Below the pieces are notes generated by a model, which was given only the letters and a program-made list of their open reading frames with translations, did not search any database and was not told the origin of the DNA. This document shows, piece by piece, positions 11,385 to 22,958 of a stretch of 64,000 bases of DNA. Every line of letters begins with the position of its first letter. Position 1 is the stretch's first letter. This DNA comes from Theropithecus gelada (lineage: Eukaryota; Chordata; Mammalia; Primates; Cercopithecidae), in contig NC_037673.1 of assembly GCF_003255815.1 (NCBI RefSeq), positions 162,925,427 to 162,989,426 of the forward strand, given 5' to 3'. The position numbers and the translations under genes are program-made.

Positions 11385-11965
11385 AAACTATTAATAGTAA
11401 TGATGAACATTTATTAATGATAACTAACTTTTTCTTTTTTCTTTGAGACAGAGTTTCTCTCTTGTTGTTCAGGCTGGAGCGCAATGGCGTGATCTCAGCT
11501 CACTGCAACCTCCGCCTCCCAGGTTCAAGCAATTCTCCTGTCTTAGCTTCCTAAGTAGCTGGGATTACAGGTGCCCTCCACTATACTTGGCTAGTTTTTA
11601 GTATTTTTAGTAGAGATGAGGTTTCACCATGTTGGCCAGACTGGTCTCGAACTCCTGACCTCAGGTGATCTGCCCGCCTAAGCCTCCCAAAGTGCTGGGA
11701 TTACAGGCGTGAGCCACCATGCCCGCTGATAACTAACATTTAATGAGCCTTGGTCCATACCAGGCATCATGCTAAGGGTTTTACATCATGCTAAGGGTCA
11801 TTCATTGCATTTAGTGACCACAGTATATTGAAAAAAGCATCATTATTCTCATTTGACTGTTCAGGAAACTGAAGAAACAATGAGGTAGCGGGTGTGTCAC
11901 AGGTCAAGCCCAGGCTCATCTTAGATCAAGAGCTCAAGTTCTTGTTCATTATGCTAAATTACTTC
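11385..11965 (-). mobile_element. MIR, split by an Alu
   Basis: The left stub (11385-11429) and right part (11727-11965) read as one antisense MIR: GAACATTTATTAATGATAAC, CCAGGCATCATGCTAAGGG, TTATTCTCATTTGACTGTTC, GGTCAAGCCCAGGCTC. The segment TTTACATCATGCTAAGGGT partly repeats its neighbour. Confidence 0.75.
11430..11726 (-). mobile_element. AluS inside MIR
   Basis: Reverse two-arm Alu. The MIR sequence TGATAACTAAC is duplicated on both sides (11418-11428 and 11727-11737). Confidence 0.94.
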
Positions 11966-14439
11966 CCTCACAGAGTAGTCAGTTAGGGGTAGAGCCCAGA
12001 GTAGGCACCAGAACCGTGGCCAATTGTTTCCAAGTCAGTGAATCTGTGTGATACCATCTCTTAGCCTACCAAACCCTCAGCTGCACCTCCACAACTGCAC
12101 AGTTCATCTCAGAAAGAAGGTCTCCTTGGAGCAGACGCAGCCACACTAGGTTCCTAATGACTCTTGATAGAGCTTTATGGCAGAGCTCTGCCTGTCAACA
12201 GCCATGCATCTGTTTAGATATCCTCTTAATGTCAGCATTTGTGCTGGTGGAGTTTTCCCATTGATAAGAGCACTCTTCTTTGCCACCAAATGGTAAATGC
12301 TCTCTGAAATATCTGTAACATTTTCACACCTAATGGATGCATCCGAGGACATTGGTTAATAACATACATTGAATCCACAGACAATGGCTATTTCCAGAGA
12401 TTTAGATGGGCACTTACTTGTGTGGTGTATGACACTCGAGTGTTCTGTCAGCCCCTAAACAGAGCTTTTTGATGTCAGATGTCAAAGATAACTGTTGATT
12501 CTGGCTCAGCAGCATTCCATTTTCTGTCCAGTGTTTATGTGGAAGCAGTTGAAGGCTTCAGGGAATTTACGTAGCATGCCAGCATTTTAGTTCACATGAG
12601 GGAAAATGTTGTTGCCCATCTTTGCTGCATGGACTATGTGTTTTCTTAAATTTGCAATGATGGTTGAACATGCTGTGTTGCACAGAAGACAGTATTTCCC
12701 CTAGAGAAGAGATCCTGTGTCTGATTGACAGGGCAGGTGACCACAAGGTCAAGGTTGCTTAGTGGTATCGGCCATCTGTTATCTTGGCAAGTATTTGACT
12801 GGAGGGCATTAATGTGTTTGTAATTTCCCACTTGATCTGAGAATAGGGTTAAAAAGACATTGTCGCCATTGGGAGCTGCAGAGCAGATTTGCACCAGCAG
12901 TCCACCTCCTGGCTTCCTGCTCAGAATGGCACGGGCTGGGCTCAACTTTTATTTTTGGGTCCCCCTCCCTGACAAGTCATTGAGAGGGCAGCCCATTTTG
13001 TCATGCTGCTTGTAGAGAAAAGCAAAAAGCAGCTCCCATCAGCGAGATTTTAATAAACAGATTTTAAATCACTCTGAAAGGTCTTGATCATTATAAACCT
13101 TTCTAAAGTAAAACAGCCAACTCTTCAGTTTTGTTAGAAAGTAATGAAATCTCAATATCTATTCCGGTGTTCATTTCTCATTGCTCCATCTAGCTGGGAA
13201 GTCTGTGCTGAAACAGAGGATTTTGATTAAGCACTTAATATGCAAGGAGACATTTACCTATTGTTGAGCCCGCAATCTGGGTGAGAACAGAAGTTATAGC
13301 TCTAGAGCTTTTGTGGTAAACAGTCAAGTCATTTCCTTATACCTTCATCAATGTAAAATCTTCAACAAGTAAAACACTTCAGAGAAAGATCAGCTATAAA
13401 ATGTCCTCACAGCCAAACTGAAAACACAGGAGAGCCATACTGACTAACGGGAAACAAGATTTCAACATCATAATGAATGCATTGGTGTATCCTGCTAGCT
13501 ATTGATCTACTGAGTTTAGGCAGCTCTTCCTTTTAAACTATAACAAGGCATAAAAGCAGATGGAGACGAAATTCTTAAGCAGACTATAAGTGAATCAAGA
13601 AAAATAACATATTTTCAGACTTGGTGTGCTTTAAAAAAGAATAAAGTCACCCAAAAAGATAGGAGGATTTATCAAGAAGACTCACTGCTGACGTTTAGCT
13701 TTTGGCTGGGAACTTCAACTCCCTAGAAATGTTAGTCTAGCAGAGGACCAACATGTGTAAGTTAAACTTTCAGAAGAAATCTAAAAACTTCAAAATATTA
13801 TGAAGATAAATCCAAATCTCTCTTTCCTCATAATTTTTATCTCCATCCAAATCATGACTAAAGACACTCAAGCAAATGTGTAGACCTTAAAACTGGCAAT
13901 ATCTCTGAAAAGATCTTTTGGCCCAGTTCAAAAGATAGTAGATTTTCTCATCTCAGAGAGATGGAGAGATTTGTGGACTCTGTTGGGATTTGGAGTGGGG
14001 GTGTTTGACTGTTTTGACCATTGTGGATAACACTGCTTTTGACTGATAACAAGAAAATCATTCCCCTAAAGTCCTGCCTTCCTTATATTTCCTAAAATGT
14101 ATTCAGATCCTTAAGGAATCTCCTCTAAGCTGTTTTATTTTAATAACAGACCCAAAACTGAATACTATAAAAGAATTAGCATTCACTTTACATGCCCCAT
14201 ACAAGAAGAAACTAGTGTAGACATAATATCAACTAAACCTTCCACCTGGGAAGAAATGCTCTCTTCTGTTCTTACCATATCAGACTGGGGTTTTCTGAGC
14301 TCCAGAGAAGTTTTATAGACTTTTGTTACAGGCCTGGTAAAAACTAACTGACAAAGGTTAGAGAATCACCAAGTGATGAAAACCAAGTTGCTTTGCCTTT
14401 CTAAATATGTTTGCTTAATTACAGAGAAAATTTTTTTGC
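11966..14439. other. 2.4-kb repeat-free block, candidate conserved non-coding DNA
   Basis: This is the longest stretch in the left half without any repeat I can recognise. Its GC content rises toward 12.85-13.05 kb. Motif-dense parts include 13020-13100 (TTTAATAAA, GATTTTAAATCA) and 13220-13260 (GATTAAGCACTTAATATGCAA). The open frames of 60-99 codons on the minus strand at 12146-12945 have no domain or splice context that convinces me. Regulatory function is inference only. Confidence 0.35.
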
Positions 14440-16290
14440 ATTGAATTATCTTAGTTTTCCTTCATCTGACTTTTGTTTTTTGTCTTTCATTCCTGAAGGA
14501 TGCTTTCATTGATATAAAATTCTGAGTGGACAGTACTTTTCTTTCATCATTTTAAATAGGTTTTAAACTTCCTTCTGGCTTCCATTGTTTTTGAAAATAA
14601 ATCTGCAGTCATTCAAATCATTGTTTTCCTATAAATGACACATTGTTTTTCAAGATTTTTTTCTTTGCCTTTAGTTTTCGGTCACTTAATTATGATATTT
14701 CTGGCATGCATTTCTTTGAGTTTACCCTATTTGGGATTCACTGACCATTTTGAACCTGTAGATTCAAGTCTTTCATCAAACTTGGGAAATTTTGGGCCAT
14801 TATTTTTTTCAAATTGTCTTAGTACTGCACTTTTTCCTCAGCGAGACAAACATAAAAATTAACTTATTTTGACACATATTCTGTGGATTTTTCCAAACTT
14901 GTTTTAGCTCTTTGTTTTTCAATGTGGATACTTGCTATTTTTTTATCTTCAGATTCACTTACTATTTCCTTGGCCATCTCCATTCTGCTTTTAGCTCATC
15001 TTGTGAGATTTTACTTCCATTGGTTATATTTTTCAGTTAATTATTCCAATTAATTTTTCCAATTACCTTTTTCTTTAAGGAGACTTTCTATCTTCTCAGT
15101 TGTTTCCCATGTGTTTTCACTTGCTTTTTGAAATATATTTATACTTTAAATTCTTTATCAAATACTTCCAACATTTTTGTCATCTGGGCATTGCTATCTG
15201 ATAACTATCTTTTCCCATGTAAGTTAACATTTTTCTGGCTCTTTGTATGTCAGGTATTTTGGATTAGGTTATGGACACTTGAATATTATGTTTGAAGACT
15301 CTGAGTCTTCTTAAATATTACAGGGAATATTTGTATTTTTGCTTAAGCACATTAGGTTCAAGCTGCAAGTTACAATGTGGCTTCTGTGGGCTATGGCCCC
15401 AATGTCACTTCAGGGTTTGAACTCTTTGTATTGCTCTTCTGATCTGCTCCACCTATTTGTCACATAATGGCCATCTTAGGGTCAAAACAGTGGTCTATCT
15501 GTTAGTTAAGCTATCAAATTATTGAATGCACTTACTAGAATCAGTTCCATGGATGCACAGCTAGGAGGTGAGTTCAGCAGTTCATAAAGATATTTATGAT
15601 ATTACTTTCTCAGACTTCTTCTCCACAATCTCCCCAATATTTTCTATTTCCCTGAAGTACCTCATTTTAGTTTCCCATCTGATTCTGGGGCTTTGATAAT
15701 TTCACTGATGTGTACTTCTATAATTATGCCTGTATCCAGGGCTAAGGGCTGAGAGGACAGAAAAAGAGGAAAGAAACATGACAAACTGATGTTCAACCCA
15801 ACCTCTTGAAATCATAGGTCCACAAAAGGAAGAGGAAAATATTTCTACCCAGGTTTTTGGCTCCTACGCACTCCCCTTTCCACCACTTGTATTCCTGCTG
15901 CTACAGGATTGCTTGGGGGGTGGCGTGTGAAAAATGAAGAAAATAATGAAGGAAGAAAAATCGGGGAAACATATTCTCTCTCTGAGTGTTAGGAGTTCCC
16001 TTCCCCCTCCTCCAGCTGTAAAGAGACAGTGCTCTTTTCATCTGTACCTCAATGCCCCCTTTGGGAATCAGATCACATTGAGATCAGGTTGAGAGGAACC
16101 AGAAGAAAAAACCAGCACAATCACTGCTAGTTCAGTACTACTGTGAATTCCTGTCTTTCCCCCCAGTCTTCTATTTATTTTTCAGAATCTTCAAATAGTT
16201 CTTGCAATAATTCTTTCCAGGTTTGATAGCTGTATTCAGTACAGAGAGGATAGAATATGCTTACTCCACCTCATGTGGCACTGGAATCGG
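14440..16290 (-). mobile_element. Old L1 (L1M), antisense 5'/ORF1-side region
   Basis: The T-rich strand shows the antisense L1M pattern: TTTGAGTTTACCCTATTTGG, CTTTCATCAAACTTGGGAAA, TTTTGGGCCATTATTTTTTT, and at the far end GAATATGCTTACTCCACCTC. Both ends are approximate and the copy is strongly diverged. Confidence 0.65.
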
Positions 16291-16678
16291 CTTACGAAAC
16301 TTTAAAGTATTAGTAATAATGAGACAAGCCTCACATAAGGCTTTTAAAATACTTAATACAGTTCTTGAAATTACAATGTTAGTGCCACTAATTCAGCAAC
16401 CAGATAAAAAGAGGTTGCAACTATGCATTAGTGAATTTTAGAAATAGGTACTTTGAGTGTTGCTCATGGAGTGAGTACTTGCATCAAGTTCACAGCAGCT
16501 TGTCTGTTCTTTAAGTTCACAAACTGACTTAAGTGAAACTTCATAGCTGCTGCTGTAAGTACTTTTAGCAGAGAATTCTACTAGATGATTATGGTTCATC
16601 ATTTTTTGTGTGACGAACTGACAAATGTTACTTTTAACAAATCTTTAATACACTATTTACTCTGTTTTTTTTAAAGGA
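16291..16678. other. Unique sequence
   Basis: AT-rich, no recognised feature. Confidence 0.45.
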
Positions 16679-16744
16679 AGGAAAAAAAGAATATCCAGTT
16701 CATTAACAGAGAGGAAAAAAAGAATATCCAGTTCATTAAGAGAG
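16679..16744. repeat. 33-bp tandem duplication
   Basis: Two adjacent 33-bp copies (16679-16711 and 16712-16744), each with a run of seven A and the core GAATATCCAGTTCATTAA. They differ at one base (C or G after CATTAA). Confidence 0.95.
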
Positions 16745-16761
16745 AGGCTCAGAATATCAAT

Positions 16762-16915
16762 CTATTTCTATTGTTTTATCTTCAGATTCAGTTACTATGT
16801 CCTTGGTCATCTCCATTCTGCTATTTAGGTTAATCTTGTGAGATTTTACTCCCATTTGTTATATTTTTCAGTTTATTATTCCAATTAATTCTTCTTTATA
16901 TCATCTTTTTCTTTG
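16762..16915 (-). mobile_element. Second copy of part of the old antisense L1
   Basis: Nearly repeats 14938-15075 in the same orientation. Shared segments include TTATCTTCAGATTCA, TCATCTCCATTCTGCT-type text, CTTGTGAGATTTTAC and TATATTTTTCAGTT. It may be a local duplication or a second L1 fragment. Confidence 0.75.
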
Positions 16916-17864
16916 AAATATGAAGTATGAAAGAAATCACTCTGCAAAACTTTCACATTATTTACGTTCTACAAACATGCATATCTAATATAATTTTAAG
17001 TTGTATCCCAGGGAAAGAAGGGTGCTTTGGGCCTCTAAGGAGCATGGTCCACTTTAAGTAAGATTTCTTTTAAGAAGAAACTAAAGCAAAGGATTTCTGG
17101 TATCCAAGCTATGATATATTACTGGTAGCCTTCTAATTTTTCCTAAATGTGAAGGTAGGTCCAATTGCAAATATGTTCCCTGGTACTATTGTTTGCCTTT
17201 TCTGGTACTTCTCTGCTATACTTCCTAGTTTTTTAAAGATCATGTTGTCCATTTTCTCACCCAACAACATGAGAAGTGATTTCTTACTAAAGTTTTGTCT
17301 GAAAATGACATTGCCTTTCTTGTGTATAGGGAACTGTTAAAGAATAGGAAAGCTGAAAGGATGGTAGAATTTCAGGCATGGTGGGTGGCAAGAGAGAAAA
17401 TTTCTGAGTCAAGGGCCATTCCATCTTCTAAAATTAAGCCACATGTGCAAATCCTCCTTTATAATCATATAATGTCCTTCTTATGCCTTGACATTATCCT
17501 TGAAACACACTGATTTTAGCACTATCATTCATAGAGCATGAAAAGGTCAATATTATGTAGCATCTCTATATGAAAGAGGAACTCAATTAACCATTTATTA
17601 ATGTGTTAGTGAATGAGGACAGCAATTCCTTAACAAACTGTAAATGGTAACTGTGGGTGTTCTTTATTTCCCAGTGACTCTGTACTTTTTGTTCTATGAT
17701 GACAATATTCTATTTCCAAAAGGGATGACTCAGTCTGTAAAACAATGTCTTCTTCCTTGCAGAATCAGACTGCTAATACTGAAGGAATAGGTTTCTTCAC
17801 TTAGGAGTTTGCTATAACTCAGGTTTCCAAATAACAGAAGTGTTTAATGTTACCTATAAAATAA
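16916..17864. other. Unique AT-rich sequence
   Basis: No repeat family recognised. A good-looking splice acceptor (TCTTCTTCCTTGCAG, ending near 17762) occurs, but no matching donor follows at a convincing distance. Confidence 0.4.
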
Positions 17865-18125
17865 TAATACTAATAGCTAAAATTCATCAAGTCCTTATAC
17901 ATGCAAGCATTATGTTAGGTCCTGTATACACATTCACACACCTACTACACAGTGATCAGTTACTGTTTCTATTCATATTTTACAGATATGTGAACTGACA
18001 TTTGGGGAGGTGAAGTACATTTTTCAGGAGAATTTGGGTGGTAAGTGGCAGAGCTAGGATTTAAACCTAGGTTTATTTACTATTTAGGTTTATTTACTAT
18101 TAAGGCCAGAGTTTTTACCATGCAG
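17865..18125 (-). mobile_element. MIR with 17-bp internal tandem duplication
   Basis: Antisense MIR: ATTCATATTTTACAGATATG, GTAAGTGGCAGAGCTAGGAT, TTAAACCTAGG. The 17-bp unit TAGGTTTATTTACTATT is doubled at 18068-18084 and 18085-18101. Confidence 0.85.
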
Positions 18126-18480
18126 ATGTAATTAAATAGGAAACAGCTGTTGCTCATAATCTTTTAGGGTTTTAGATGTTCCTGGGCATGTCTTCTAGGG
18201 TTCCTGAAATAGTCTTTGCAGCAAGAACAGGGCATTCAGGGTTATCCTGTTTTCTGGTTCTCATGGAGCTCCAGGAGGGTCTCTGCTGCCTACCTTGCAG
18301 TAGCACCACTTCCCACCTTCACTGGATCCTACCATTGGCTCCCATAAGTTCCATTACCCTAATGCCTCACTGAACTTAAAGTTGTATCCTTAGAGAAACT
18401 GGTATTGGCTCTTTTTCTTTCCCACTATGATCTAGCCATATCTGCTGTTCTTGGAGTCCTGTTCTTCCAACTCTGCACAA
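18126..18480. other. Unique sequence
   Basis: About 350 bp with no recognised repeat. A 65-codon plus-strand frame (18176-18373) has no domain. Confidence 0.45.
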
Positions 18481-18503
18481 TGCCATCTTCCTCTTACCTT
18501 TTA

Positions 18504-18830
18504 TTATTTTATTTTATTTTATTTTATTTTATTTTATTTTATTTTAGAGACAGGATCTCACTTTGTCGCCTAGGCTAGAGTGCAGTGGTCCCATCATAGC
18601 TCACTGCAACCTCAAACTTCTGGGCTCAAATGATCATCCTGCCTCAGCCTCCCAAGTAGCTGGGACTACAGGTACATGCCATCACACTTCGCTAATTTTT
18701 TTTTTTATCTTGTAGAGATGGAGTCTCGCTATGTTGCCCAGGCTGATCTTGAACTCTTGGCCTCAAGTAATCTTTTTGCCTCAGCCTCCCAAAGTGCTGA
18801 GATTGCAGGCATAATCCCACGGCACTTGGC
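18504..18830 (-). mobile_element. AluJ-type with (TTTTA)n tail and perfect long duplication
   Basis: Reverse Alu with AluJ motifs (GGGCTCAAATGATCATCCTG, GCTATGTTGCCCAGGCT). The tail is a clean (TTTTA)n array at about 18503-18545. The flanks 18481-18503 and 18831-18853 are identical over at least 23 bases. Confidence 0.93.
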
Positions 18831-18929
18831 TGCCATCTTCCTCTTACCTTTTATGTCTCCTTAAGGAAGGCTTCTGTGACCACACATGCATATTATATCT
18901 GTACTCCCACCTCTGTTTATTTCCACTAG

Positions 18930-19660
18930 GATACTGTGTTTGTCCATTGCATGCTACTATAACAAAATATCACAGACTGGGTAATTCATAAAGAACAGAA
19001 ATTTATCTCTCACAGTTCTTGAGGCTGGGAAATCCAAGATCATCTGGTGAGTGCTACTGTCAGCTTCTACTATGGTGCCTTGAATGTTGCGATCTTTGGA
19101 GAGAAGGAACATTGTGTCATCAGGTGGCAGAAACTGGAAGGGCAAAAAGGAATGTACTCCTTCTGTCAAGTCCTTTTATAAAGGCCCTTGCTGTCATTCA
19201 CAAGGAAGGAGCCTCCTTATCTAATTGCCACTTAAAGGTCCTTCCTGTAGGCCAGACGCAGTGGCTCACACCTGTAATCCCAGCACTTTGGGAGGCCGAG
19301 GTGGGCAGATCACCTGAGGTCAGGAGTTCAAGATCAGCATGGCCAACATGGCCAAACCCTGTCTCCACTAAAAATACAAAAAATTAGCAGGGTGTGGTGG
19401 CGCACGCCTGTAATCCCAGCTACTCAGAAGACTGAGGCAGGAGAATAGCTTGAACCCAGGAGGCAGAGGTTGCAGTGAGCTGAGATTGCACTACTGCACT
19501 CCAGCCTGGGTGATAGCACAAGAATCCATCTCAAAAAACAAAACAAAGCAAAACAAAGCAAAACAAACAAACAAACAAAAAACTATACCTGTTAAGTCTA
19601 TCATATTGGCCATTAAGTTTTAACACATGAATTTTGGAAGGGACGCATTCAAACTATAGC
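18930..19660 (-). mobile_element. MaLR LTR (MLT1/MST type), split by an Alu
   Basis: Old endogenous LTR read in reverse. The left piece (18930-19249) has AAAATATCACAGACTGGGTA, AATTTATCTCTCACAGTTCT, GGCTGGGAAATCCAAGATC. The right piece (19582-19660) ends with AACACATGAATTTTGGAAGG and CAAACTATAGCA. Exact subfamily not assigned. Confidence 0.75.
19250..19581 (+). mobile_element. AluS inside the LTR, with CAAA-rich tail
   Basis: Two-arm Alu with a tail of AAACAAAGC and (CAAA)n units at about 19535-19581. Confidence 0.94.
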
Positions 19661-19664
19661 AGGT

Positions 19665-19850
19665 ACTCATTACAATTTGTAAACATATGTGTATTTGGTA
19701 CTTAACTTATCTGTATTTTCACCGATTAGATGGTAAATTCCACAAAAATGGGATCCATTTCTGTTTTACTCTTCAGAATCTTCTTGATGATTAACATTGT
19801 GACCAGCATTTGCTGAATATGAAACAGACACTTGTTGAATGTGTAAATCA
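19665..19850 (+). mobile_element. L2 3' fragment
   Basis: The pattern TTAGATGGTAAATTCCACAA, then TGGGATCCATTTCTGTTTTA and ACACTTGTTGAATGTG follows the L2 3' end, diverged. Confidence 0.55.
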
Positions 19851-21332
19851 CCTTCAACTTTGGTTTGAGCCCCTTAAACTACAGATGGGATTTAATATAA
19901 TCAACATATAAAGGGAACTCCATGTAGAACAAGATATAGGAAGAAAATATTGTAAGTTATATTTACATTTACTATTTATGTAAATAAAATGTATGGAATT
20001 AGCTTTAATAACATTTTACATACAAATTCTTCTGAGCTATCCTTGGGGGAGAATAAGAATTCCATATGAGGCTGTGTTGGCAGAACCCCCCTCACGCTAT
20101 TGTCTGCAATATGTACACTGAGATATACTGCAATTTATACATCTTTATTAAATGGATTTGCAGAATATGTTACCAAGTTCCAATTTAACTAACATGGACA
20201 AATATCATATACAGATTCTTGCAAAGATGCTGTAGATTGGAGATGATAATATACTAATAATTGAAGCACAAATGAATAATTGAAAATAAAGAAACTGAAA
20301 CTTCTAGTGATAGAATGAAATCCTTTAAAGTCACAAAACCATGTAAAAAACAAACAAGTAAACAATGGTTATCTAATCAGATTTGACTCATTGAAAAGTT
20401 GGTGCCCACAAAGCTAATTTATCAAGAAGAACATTTAATTTAAAGATTTACATTTACTGTTGTCAAGGATCAACTTTGCACTGTGTGTTGTGCCTTGAGA
20501 GAGATATTAGCTAATATTAGTAGAATGAAGCCATCACAATTAACGAGACATTTAAAAACTAACCATCTGGAACTTGAAGGCAAACCCTAGAGTTGTTTCG
20601 GGGATATTAAGAAGCATACAATGCTCATTCCAGTACCTTACTGAATTTTGTTGCACTTAATGATTAAAGTGTAGAAGACTGTTTTGGGGTTTCTTAACAG
20701 CAAGAAATAAAGAGCCATATATTTGTTCTTCTTACTATGGTAAAGACAGTTGAAGTAACATACAACAAATAATGTACAGCACAAACTAAAATAGTTACGT
20801 TTGTTGATAAATACTGCAAAATATTGCAAAAAATTATGCAAAAATAATGTATAAAAGTATTAATAAACTTTGAAGAAACAACCATCATTTTGAATTATAA
20901 AATATAAAACATACCTGTATAGTTTAATAAAGGTACAGGAATTATAATTTATCTCAATTTATGGTATTTGCTAAATTTTGATTCAATAACGTATTATAAA
21001 GTAAACTTTTTATTTTGAACAACTATAGAAAAGATGTTCCCAAGAAGTTATATTTTCACTATCCTACAGTTTCTTTAATATAAACTATGTTTTATGGAAA
21101 TATGTGGGGTTCCACCAGTGAGTGAAATTATTGATGACATAGCTATGTTGATAGAATAAAAATGATTCGGAATTAGGGTTTCACCAAAGGCACCAGGTGT
21201 GCAGTTCATTCAACACCTCATCCAGTTGCAAACTAGTACTGCACACGTTAATATTTGTTATCAACAATCTAGCTAATTTTATAAAAGGATGACTATGAAA
21301 ATGTAGAAGAGCCTTTATACTCTATATAGATG
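19851..21332. other. 1.5-kb AT-rich unique block
   Basis: No repeat or gene recognised. Frames of up to 67 codons on the minus strand (20638-20888) are AT-driven. Confidence 0.45.
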
Positions 21333-21455
21333 CTTCTCAACTTATAATGGAGCATGTAATGCCATCATGATTTGAAGCATACTGACTGCCTATCACCTTC
21401 ACACTACTGTAAAGTAGAAACACTATAAGTCAACCATTGTAAGTTGGACCAGCTG
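21333..21455. mobile_element. Probable remnant of a Tigger-like nonautonomous DNA transposon
   Basis: GATGCTTCTCAACTTATAAT on the left and CAACCATTGTAAGTTGGACC on the right resemble the two ends of a known short human DNA transposon type, with most of the middle missing. Family name not asserted. Confidence 0.45.
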
Positions 21456-21827
21456 TATAATGAAATGGGGATTAATTATAAAGACTTTTTGTTCCTCATA
21501 GAGATTCTCAGACTTTCTCTTGGGAAATTCTTCAAAGAGTTATTGTATTAAAAGATAAGTTATATCTTTTAGTACAATAGTGTGCTACTGCTACTTAGTT
21601 AGTGTGCTACCTAAAAGATATAATTTTAAAAATGCATACTTAGCCTTTTTGACATAAAGGTGGTATTTCTTACATTGGAAGTGAAAGAAATACATAATTT
21701 CAAAAACCTCTTACTTTGGGAATGCATTTTGAAATATTTAGAAAAATTTACATGGATAGACAGTTTTGTTGTTGAAAATGTATCACATTTAAAAAGAAAA
21801 CAAAACCCATGTCTAAGCACTTAAAAT

Positions 21828-21863
21828 TTATTATTATTTATTATTATTATTATTATTTATTTT
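21828..21863. repeat. (TTA)n microsatellite at an Alu monomer tail
   Basis: Nearly pure TTA/ATT repeat of about 36 bp, attached to the tail side of the following monomer. Confidence 0.9.
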
Positions 21864-21980
21864 AGAGCCAGAGTCTCACTGTGTTGCTCAGGGTGGTTTC
21901 AAACTCCTGGGCTCAAGTGATCCTCCTGCCTTGGCCTTCCAAAGTGCTGGTATTACCAGCATAAGCCACCACACCCAGCC
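21864..21980 (-). mobile_element. Free left Alu monomer (FLAM-like)
   Basis: Only one Alu arm is present, in reverse: GAGTCTCACTGTGTTGCTCA through CACCACACCCAGCC. It skips from the box region to the 5' end without a second arm, as in fossil left monomers. Confidence 0.8.
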
Positions 21981-22652
21981 TACAATTTTTTTAATGGTAT
22001 TTCCAAATTCCTTTTAAAATCTTCCAAATAATATTGTAAAGCTAGGTTTTGAACTAATCTTTTACAAATACAAAAGTATAACAGTTTATGAATAGTTTAC
22101 AAGAACAGCTGAATGACATTAAAGAAGTTGACATTTATGAGCCACATTTAAGAAAAAAATTGCGTAATTAATGGATGAGATTGAAAAATAAATATCATGG
22201 CTTAGTACATTCTATTATTTTTATCAATGACAATAATTAAGAATACCTGTTTGAAAATAAAAATCAAACAGAACTTGGAATCAGACCTGTGAATCATTGT
22301 AACAAAAAGTGAATACTCAATTAATTTGCCTTTACTAAAATTGTATCGATGATGATGATGATGATATTCTTCTACTTCTAGACACTAAAACACAAGAAGA
22401 AACAACAGACAGACTATCTATTGGACGAGTAAGTCCACAACATGTGCCTTATGTTTTTCTTACATCCAAATATACCATTTTCTCATTCTTAAACTTCTAA
22501 TCAAACAAAAAAGCAATAAAATGCTTATCTGCCAAATGATACTATCTTCAAAATAAATAATGATAACTGTTATTAATATATTTTAGAAAGAGATGATATA
22601 GGGCCACTAATGTGTTCAATAAAAGAAATGATACTTTGTGCTTATTTTATCC
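21981..22652. other. Unique sequence with a short (GAT)n run and a candidate exon
   Basis: No transposon recognised. A (GAT)n run lies at about 22347-22366, just upstream of a splice-like acceptor. See 22382-22428. Confidence 0.45.
22382..22428 (+). other. Candidate small exon (47 nt), unproven
   Basis: A pyrimidine-rich tract (TATTCTTCTACTTCTAG) ends in AG at 22380-22381, and a full GTAAGT donor starts at 22429. Between them one frame reads TKTQEETTDRLSIGR without a stop, and a second frame is also open. A possible branch-point context, TTTACTAAA, lies about 45 nt upstream. The length is not a multiple of three, and the last exon base is A rather than the usual G. I do not recognise the peptide. 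Pseudo-exons of this quality occur by chance several times in a window this size. Confidence 0.2.
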
Positions 22653-22958
22653 TTTTTTTTGTTGTTGTTGAGATGGAGTCTCACTCTGTCACCCAGGCTG
22701 GAGTGCAGTGGCATGATCTCGGCCCATTGCAACTTCTGCCTCCTTGGTTCAAGCGATTCTTCTGCCTCAGCCTCCTGAGTAGCTGTGACTACAGGCGCAC
22801 GCCACCATGCCCGACTAATTTATTTATTCATTTATTGGTAATAGAGACAGGGTTTTGCCATGTTGGCCAGGCTGGTCTCGAATTCCTGACCTCAAGTGAT
22901 CCTCCCACCTTGGCCTCCCAAAGTGCGGGGATTACAGATGGGAGCCACCACACTATCC
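22653..22958 (-). mobile_element. AluS
   Basis: Reverse two-arm Alu with a (GTT)n-containing tail region and an enlarged (TTTA) linker near 22818-22840. Confidence 0.94.

Noticed and set aside
12146..12352. 68-codon minus-strand frame with varied composition
   Set aside because: No recognisable family and no convincing splice sites; kept only as part of the repeat-free block.
12413..12520. Possible minus-strand exon ending at a GTAAGT donor (12413-12418 on the plus strand)
   Set aside because: The acceptor is weak and the segment is only about 37 nt, so it is indistinguishable from chance.
12646..12945. 99-codon minus-strand frame
   Set aside because: Length is expected by chance and no motif was seen.
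17740..17800. Possible exon after the acceptor TCTTCTTCCTTGCAG
   Set aside because: No good donor follows and the frame closes soon after.
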